This document shows, one piece after another, positions 27,701 to 36,700 of a stretch of DNA of 64,000 nt. Location: NCBI GenBank assembly GCA_949752735.1, contig OX457042.1, positions 22,746,995 through 22,810,994 of the forward strand. Reading direction: 5' to 3'. The notes beneath the pieces were generated by a model, which was given only the letters and a program-made list of their open reading frames with translations, made no database searches and was not told the DNA's origin. This DNA is from Lumbricus terrestris. Its lineage: Eukaryota; Annelida; Clitellata; Crassiclitellata; Lumbricidae. The position numbers and the translations under genes are program-made. How positions within the stretch are numbered: position 1 is the first letter of the stretch; each line of letters opens with the position of its first letter.

Positions 27701-30700
27701 CTAATTAGTCACCCATGGAAAAAGTTTAATTTTCTTTTTTTACGGTGCAGCTTGCATTTGGCCGTTTATTCTTATTTTGTCAGTTGCTAATTTTTGGTTT
27801 TTGAATGTTTATTTTTGTTTTTACTGAGTACTTGAAGAATCCCTAGCTGCTTTCTTGACCTTTGTCTTGACATTCTTGTAATTGTTACTATTGCTGCATT
27901 TCTAAATGGGACAAGGTTTGACTTTGTTTAAGGCTTTAGTTGTTTTAAGGTTTGTGGTGTTAGCTGTGACTCTATCTGCTTGATTTGTGTGTAAGAGCTT
28001 TTGATTTACAGATTTGCTTCAGGTTCATATTGATTGACTTTGTTTGCATAGTAAGTGCTATAAAAATAACTTCAGATAGAAGGAGGATTTAATTTGAGAT
28101 GAGTTGGAGGAACAAATGTATTTGTTTGCGGAAGATTGATCTAAGAGTATGGATGAGCTCACCAAAGCCAGGAACCTAGAGATCTCAATAATCACCTGGA
28201 TCAGAAGATCAGTACACCACGAACTGACATGATTGCATCATAAACAACTGTCTTAATACATTTTCAGTGGCAGAGTCGATCAAGTACTCCCACTCCCAAC
28301 GTATATCTTGTTGCCAGCTGCATTTTTTTTAAACTTCAGAGCTGCTTTCTTCAATTGGTTGGCTAGAGTTGTTGATGTTCAAATTCCTTAAAGCCATTGA
28401 GTTTGAGCTTCGGACTTGTAAGCATTGGCATTCCATTCCTAAGAGGCAGAACACTCCATGGATGAGGAAGGACTTCGTGGTTCAACCAAGGACCCATGCT
28501 TAAAGACTATCATCGTGCATTCTCCATGGCAGGCCCTGCGACCTGGAATGGATTCATTACCACTGTTTGTCAAATGCCTATTGGTCGCTTTGTCATTTGT
28601 CATTATTCTATTTTTGATCGGGGGTTGGACTGGAAGCACTCCTGAGTAGTCAACCTGAAGTGGCACTATGTAAATAATTTAGAAATGTATAGAAAGCTTA
28701 ATATTGTTGCTGTTTGCACTGCTTAGTGGTCATTGTTGGGGATCTTTATCTATTGAATCCAGCAGTGGTTAATTTATAATGGTCCTAAATATACTAAGTA
28801 AGTAAGTAAGCATGTACTTTATTGAACCGCCTGCAAACGCACTGCGGGATAGTGTATCTAGTATCTATGTTGGCATTAGTTACATCCCAAATTCACATCA
28901 TCCTGGACTACAATACTTTCCTGATTTTGAATTGCACATGGAAAATTAAATGCTCTTGATGAAGAAGGTGATTGTTTAACTCAGCTGCTCAGAGCCATCC
29001 AACCCACAAAGGAGCATTGTCCATATCCAGCTGTTATCATGAATGTCTCCCAGCTGGATGATACTTGTTTACACCAAAGCAGAACTTTTCAGAATTTATG
29101 CGGCCAAGTATGCAACTGATGACAGACAACTGATGCAGTAATTTGTTCTCTGGTCATTAACTGATAAGAAAAGCAAAGTCATCTCTGCTTCTTTTAGAAG
29201 GCCCTTAGGCACTGAATCATGCCTCAGTGTTAAATCCATAGTTGTTTCTGCCTTTTATGCACACTTGGAGGTGGCAGTAGAGTAATGGATAACACGCTGG
29301 CATAGAGAGCGAGAGGTAGAGAGGTAGCTAGTTCGAGTCCCTGTTGGGTGGACAATGGACATGCTTTGTAGGCTGCTATTAGCGCCATGTATTGCAGGCT
29401 GTCTGTTCGGCTAGTATAGGTGAGATTTGTGTATTCTGTGATCTGCGTTCTTGGGAATTGTTTCAACTGCAAAATTGTACACTGTAACCGGTTGTGTTCT
29501 GTCAATGGATTGTTGAATAAAGAAAATATTATTATTATTATTGCTTGTAATGCAATGTGAAGTCATGGCAACTGTAATGTGAAGTCATGGCGACACTTGC
29601 TATAGTAAATAGGGAGAAGTTAATTTACACACATTAATCTGTCAGATGTGTCTGTCCACTGCCACACTGACATGGCGCCCAAGTTCACATGGTGACCAAT
29701 TTATATGTACATACATTCATCCATGCACGGAGGCAGAGAAAGAGGTGGAAGAAGGGCTGGAGGTTGGATGTGGAAAAAGAGGTTGAGGTTGGAGGTGGAG
29801 GAAGGTGTTGAGGTGGAGAATGAGGTGGAGGAAGAGGTGGAGGTGGATGGGGAAAAGAGGTGGAGACGGAGGAAAAGGTTTTAGGTTAAGGAGGACGAAG
29901 AGATGCTGGAAGCGGTGGATGTGGAGGAAGATTTGGCGTGAAGTGACGTACTGGTAAAGTTAGAAGGAATTAGTTGGTGACAGAAGCAAAAGAAGGAAGG
30001 AGGAAGAGTACGAATAGTGTCCCACTTTTTTACTTTTAAGCAGTTTAGATCACTTTTACGATCTGCTGGAGTTTGTGATTGTTTCAGAAAATGAAAATAA
30101 ACGACTTCCGCTGAGGGAGATTTTTGCCGTCGTTCGGGGCGACTGTAGGGAAGGCGACAGTTTGACATCATCGGATGAAAATCATAAATGCTTCACAATT
30201 TGGTCGGTTGGTCAGTCAAAGAAATACACGTGGGTCCCGTGCCAGACAGTTTTCAGTGCTTCAGATGTAAACATTGCCTCTCGCTGGCTGAATGTTATCA
30301 GCGACATCATTTCTCAATCAGGTATTTACTTTCAGTAACTCAGCTGGACTTTCATTTTGTTGGACACCAACTCATCTATTTGTCTTTGGAATCTGTCTGT
30401 TAGGATTGAAATTTTTTGTGATTTTCTATAAATTGCAACCTTTAGACCATCATATTTATTTCTATTTTCTGAAAGAATTTCAAAGAGTTTACACGAGTTT
30501 CCAGTGTTGCTGAAACTTTTTGTGGATTTAGATGGCAGGTTCATTTATACAGTTGAAGCCTGCTTACTTGCAAATTATTTACATGTGATTCTGCTCTGGC
30601 TCCCACATTGATAGATTTTCTGTCCTGAGTTATGACATTTAAAATCATAGACTAGAAGACTAGAGTGCCTTTAACTGAAATCATTGGGCTCACATTAGCA

Positions 30701-33700
30701 TTATGCCTAATGCCTAGGGTTCACTCAGATGCATTTTTATTTCAGCATGAAGACCATTCTTTTTAGCCCTGGTTGATTTAGAAGTGCTTCTGAGTACTGT
30801 TACAACTGCCGTGCTAAGCAAAAAGACAGTAACTCAGACTGTAACGGTAAGGAGTTACTGTCTTTTTGCTTAGCACGGCAGAATAGGCATTATATAAATC
30901 ACAGCAATGGATTGTTTAAAGCAGCACTATGTAAGTTGCCAGTACCAAAATTTTACAAATGATAAATCGCTTTAAGTTGAATCGAATATACTAAATATTC
31001 TTGGTGCTTTTGAAGTCCTTAGAATGGATCAGGTTAAACAGAAATCTGGGTCAGGTTAAATGAAACTAGGACAATATGAAATATCTAAGTCATTTTTTAG
31101 TTGGAGCCATTCACACATATTGATCACTTTATCAGACATTGCTTGAGAGCTTGTTTCTTTTTAGGTTTCAATCGACCAAAGTCTTTACTGGTTTTCATCA
31201 ATCCGGTTTCGGGAAAGCAGAGGGCTGTGAAGGCATTCCGAGAGAAGGTTGCGCCACTGTTCCAACTGGCGAAGATAACAGCTCACGTAATGCAGACGGA
31301 ACGAAGATACCACGCTAGAGACATTCTCCAGACGTACAATCTTCATGATGTTGATGGGTAATTTGCACTCGGCTTCAATAAAGTAAATTATGTATAAGTA
31401 AATAGGAATGGTAAAGTTGATCATACATTGCTCTATCGCTCTTTAAAGCTGAGTGGAGAGGAACAGATCGGCTTATTGACCTAAAACATTTGATTATATC
31501 TCCTGGTGTAAGTTGCTGAAATTCTGTAATATTATCTACAGATAGATATGCTAAAATTATCTTTTTCAGGTAGTTCTTTTGATTGATTTGCTCATGCTTT
31601 GTGAGTTATAAGTTATGTTTGAGACTTTGAGCTCTGCATTTGCCAATGATTTTTCTGCTCTCTGTTGAGTGTTGATGTTTAACACACAAGATGTTTACTT
31701 GATGGAAGGTGTTAGTTCGGTTGAGACCCAGTGTTTGTTCTTTGCTGGTGTAGAGTGGTGAGTGTCGGTGGTGACGGTTTGTTTGCTGAAGTTGTTGACG
31801 GTCTCTTGACGAGAACAATGAAAGAAGATGGCACTGATCTCATCACAGCGGACACCAATCTTCTGCAGCCGAGATGGAGAATAGGAATCATTCCTGCTGG
31901 TCAGTCAGTGATCACTATTTGTAATATAGACTTTTGTCTTGTGCGCCGGCGTGGTGGCATGTTTGGTGCCTTGTGATTGGAGGGTTGCAGATTTGAATCC
32001 ACCTCTGGCTACTCTGTAGCGACCTTAAACAAGTTGCTCGCCCAGAATTGTCTCCTTTACTCCTAGGTCAAAGAGCTTCCAAATGCTGGATTCGCAGCTC
32101 GGTTTGGACATCTTAGCCTAGTAAATGATAACATCGATCTTAGAATCTAAACTGTTTAGAAATTTCTCAACAGTGATACTTTATAATGATTGTTAAATAT
32201 TGATTATACATTATCTGTGAATATGGGAAGCGCAGTGGTGATGGTGATGAGTGGAATATAATTTGCCATGACCTGTGCGTGTTGGACCTTTGACCACTTT
32301 TATTTTGGTGTTCATGTCTGATTACTCACATATCGTGCATGACACTCAAACATAACGCATTGGATCGGGTAGGGTCGCTGAATGGATGAAGTGCTTGCTT
32401 GGTCTGTAGCGAAGTCAGTACTAGTTTGAGCCTCCAATCGAGCAGTGATTATGTAAGAACTTTGAGTAAGTCCTGTACTCACCTAGTTGCTCAACACAAT
32501 CAGTGTTCTTCTATATGCTTGTGCACTTCTAAAGTTTTGAAGGATGACAATGTCAAATGCTGTTATATTGTACATTTGAAATATATGGTGAATAAAGTTT
32601 TGCATTAAATTTGAATAGGTTCAACTGACACTGTGTCGTACAGCACTCAAGGCATCAACGATCCCGTCACTTCGGCGCTGCATATTATTCTAGGTAACAA
32701 TTTATTTTGACGTGTGTTTGCTAGGAGTATTGTAAGAATGTTATTTGTTGTGATATTGATGCTTCTTCATGAAAGAGATGTGCTATAATAAAACACATTT
32801 TGTCAAAGGATGGGTAATGTTGTCATACAATATTTAGTGCGATTACCTAGTGAGTGCCAGCTGTTTAGATTGTGGTGAAGAATTCTTTGGTGTCGAGGTA
32901 AATAGCTTCCAGTTATGTTCCAACGTTTATCTTCTGCATGGTCTATGTCATCTGTTTGCAATCACACTTGCCTGAAGTGACTCTTATCTAACTCTCTATC
33001 ATCTATCTGTCTATCTGTCTGTCTGTCTGTCTATATCTCTATCTATCTATTGATCCATCCATCCTCCACCTATCTATTCTATATGATGCACTCATGTGCC
33101 TTTGTTTATTATACATACATATGTTTATTGTTCTTAATGTTTTAGGTGATTCCCTGGCTCTGGATGTAGGCGCCATTTTCCATAACAAACAGCTTCTCCG
33201 ATATAATATATCATTCTTTGGTTACGGTTTCTATGGCGATTGTGTTCTGGACAGTGAGCAGAATCGATGGATGGGTCCGAAAAGATACGACTGGGCAGGT
33301 CAGTTTCGCATTTCATGTCAAGTCAAGTCAAATTTGTCATTCCAATACATTCATTCATTCATTCATTCATTTAAGAGATTTATATAATGCCCTTCAAGAT
33401 TGTGGAAAAATCGTTTTTAGAGAACAGTCTCAAAACATAAATGGGCAAAGACGAATATATATGCATATGGAAGGTGACAGGGACCATGCACTGCGACCCG
33501 CATTAAACATTTGAACACTGCATAGCTGTTGAATTTCTACTTTGAATCCCTATTTTGAACTAACAGGTTTAACTACATTGTGAATTTTTGTAGGGTTCAA
33601 GAAAGTTATGACGAAAAGAACTTACACTGGCGAAATAAGTTTCCTTCTGAGTTCTGACAAGGAGAGCCATCCTCGTGATGGAACAGCGTGCAAAGCTGGG

Positions 33701-36700
33701 TAGGTATATCATTGCCATGTCTTGTTTTCTATGCTGCTTGGATTGATCATGTACCAAAGGCCACTGGGAGTGAAGTTTTTAAGGTGAATAAGGTAATTAA
33801 AGATTTGACTGAGGTTATGTAACTGACTGATTAGAGAGGTTATTATGGTAGAGCTTCTTAAGTCATTGTTTCGGTTACAATAGTGTAGTAAAATGATTTT
33901 GTATTTGGGTCATTGCGGCAGAATTTCCAGTTGTCAAAGGCAGTGTCTACCTCTGCAATGAGGAACTATCTGCTTCAAATTATTCGAGCATGTGCTGTTG
34001 CAACACATACTGGACTACGGCAGCTGAGTAATCGTAAAGTGAGTGAGCTGTGTAATGGTAAAGTAAGTGAACACTTGAAAACTGTATAGCTCCATTGGCA
34101 AATGCACTATGGAACATCAAAATATTATATCGAAATCTGAGGTCATGCTTGATATTGTGCCAACTTATGCTAGGACGTAGATATTTTTCTGACATGACAG
34201 TAGTAATTATTTAGTCTTCTGTTTTAAGCTTATTATTTACCCTGTCGTCTGTTGCAGATGTCTCGTGTGCCGATCCGTGACGGATGCAATAGGAGACGGA
34301 AGTCGTTCTTTCAGGCGAACCAACAGTTCTTCTTCTGGAGGTTAATTCAGATTCTTCAGTCTGCAAAGCTAAATAATTGTCAGTCAGTGTGCAATCAGAT
34401 TATGAAGGCCAGACCGGCAGTGGCAGGTCTTAGTTTGTGTCTAGCAGAGTATTTTCATATGTCAATGGCCAAATTGGCCATGCTTGTTTGTTGTGTGAAA
34501 ATCTGTTTGATCAGAGTTTGTAAGTTTGTCCATGGAGTAGGGGATGTGAAATCTGCAATGGTAAATATGCTAATTATGGGGTCTTTTGAAAGTTAGTTGC
34601 TTTTTTAATAGCTTAGGATGCATGGATCCTGTTAATAAAACATGTTGTAAAACATTTTGTTATGCTGGATTGAATGCATTGCTTGTGAGCACTGTATACT
34701 AATATCTTCTGTGTTCTGCACGTGCCTAGACAACGGTGGCAATTGGCAGACGGTGAGGGGTCGTTTTGTGGCCGTTAACTCGATCCTGATGAGCTGTCGT
34801 TGTCGATACGCGCTCGAGGGTCCCGCTCCAGCCGCTCATCTCGGCAACGGTTGTTCCGATCTCGTTCTCGTTCATGACTGTTCAAGACTGCAGTACGTTC
34901 AGCATCTCTACCGTTGTACCATTCCAAGTGCCGACCAGGTGACGTGACGTCTTGATCCTCGATTTTGTTGCAGTTGAGCACCGGTGAATAGGATGATATA
35001 GATCTGCAACTTTAGTTTTCTTTGGGTGCTTTGGAAATCTAGAGTTGACGACCATCATTGCAGTCTTGCTCTACTAGACGCGGTGGTTTAGTTGGGTGTT
35101 CTGTATGTGATAACAGGAAGGTCGCAGTTTTAAATCTATCTCAAACCAAGTGCTACATGGCGGCCCTGGATAAATTGCTACCCACAATTAATGTAATGTA
35201 ATAGGAAACCACATCACTAATCTCATCTTCGGGTGGTGTAAAACCAACGAACCTGCCTTACTCATTATCATCGTGCTTTAGAACGATGTGTAACAATGAA
35301 GAAGTATTTTTTATCCACCTGGGGATCATGCTACATTGCAATTTATGATATAATATTGCATTAATGGTTTATTTCACGAGATGTGAGCAACTGTCTCTGC
35401 TTTTTCTTTGCTGTATTCAAGATGGTAGTTATTGAAAGGCGAGTGGTCTAAACGGTTCCATGACAAAATGTCGCACGACAAAATGTCGCCGACAAAATGT
35501 CGCGGACAAAATGTCGCAGAGACAAAATGTCGCAAGACAAAATGTCGGCGACAAAATGGCGCAATCGTAAATTAGTAAAACACATTTTTCTTGCACAAAT
35601 CGACCATTTAATAAATCAATCGAATGCACTAGTTATTAGTAGTGTCAACAGACACACATTAAACCAAAAATAATCCGTGAGTAATGTCAGCAAAAAATTT
35701 AAAAAAATTAAATTGTGAGAACTAACTCTCATTACATGAAGTTACTAAGACAGCTGCATTGATGTTAATGCTAAATGTGTTAACGTATACGTGATGAATG
35801 GGAAAAATAGAAATACAAAGCTACATAGTGTGCTAACACACTATAAATAGGCCTACATGATGTTAAACTACAGCTAGAATTAATCTAATACTGAATCTGT
35901 CAGTGTCTCTGTTAATGTCCATGAATAATGCTAATAAAGCATTATAACTGTTCATACAACATTGATATTCAGGATTCTTGCAATGTCTCCCAAGTATTGA
36001 ATGGGTTCTCTGTTTCCGTAATCGGTGACTATAATGCGAAGTCCTTCGTTCACTCTAACGTACGCCTTCTTCTTCTTTGCGGGTTGAACCCCAAGGTGCT
36101 GTTGGCGACGCAAGAGAGCCATCGAATGTTACGAGCAAGTTTGTTCACTGTGGGATGTGCAAAGCCCACAACGTTGTTGAAGGCATTGTGCCATCCTTCG
36201 ACGGCGTTGTTGCTTCGTGGCAAGTTATCCAGCACACGCGTGTATTGACTCCAAAGTGCGCTAACTAGGTATGCTTCAAACTTCGGATAGATCGAATAAA
36301 CTACGCACTTATAGGGACTACTATCTACAAGCTTTGTCTCAGGTCCGTCTTCTTTAATCCTGGTTCGCTACCTCCTCGTACCGGTATACTTCAAACTTCG
36401 GATAAATCGAAGCCATTTATTCCACTTAGGGAGAATTTGGGTTGAGGTACTCGCGACATTTTGTCGGCGACATTATGTCGGCGACATTTTGTCGGCAACA
36501 TTTTGTCGGCGACATTTTGTCCTGCGACATATTGTCTCCACGACATTTTGTCCGCGACATTTTGTCGGCGACATTTTGTCGTGCGACATTTTGTCGGGCC
36601 ACCGTCTAAACAGGGTTTGGAGATTCAAGGGACCATCTATTCAGTATGTGCGTAGATAGTACAACAACTTGCTCTCTGTCAGTCTATTGAATCTCTTTCT

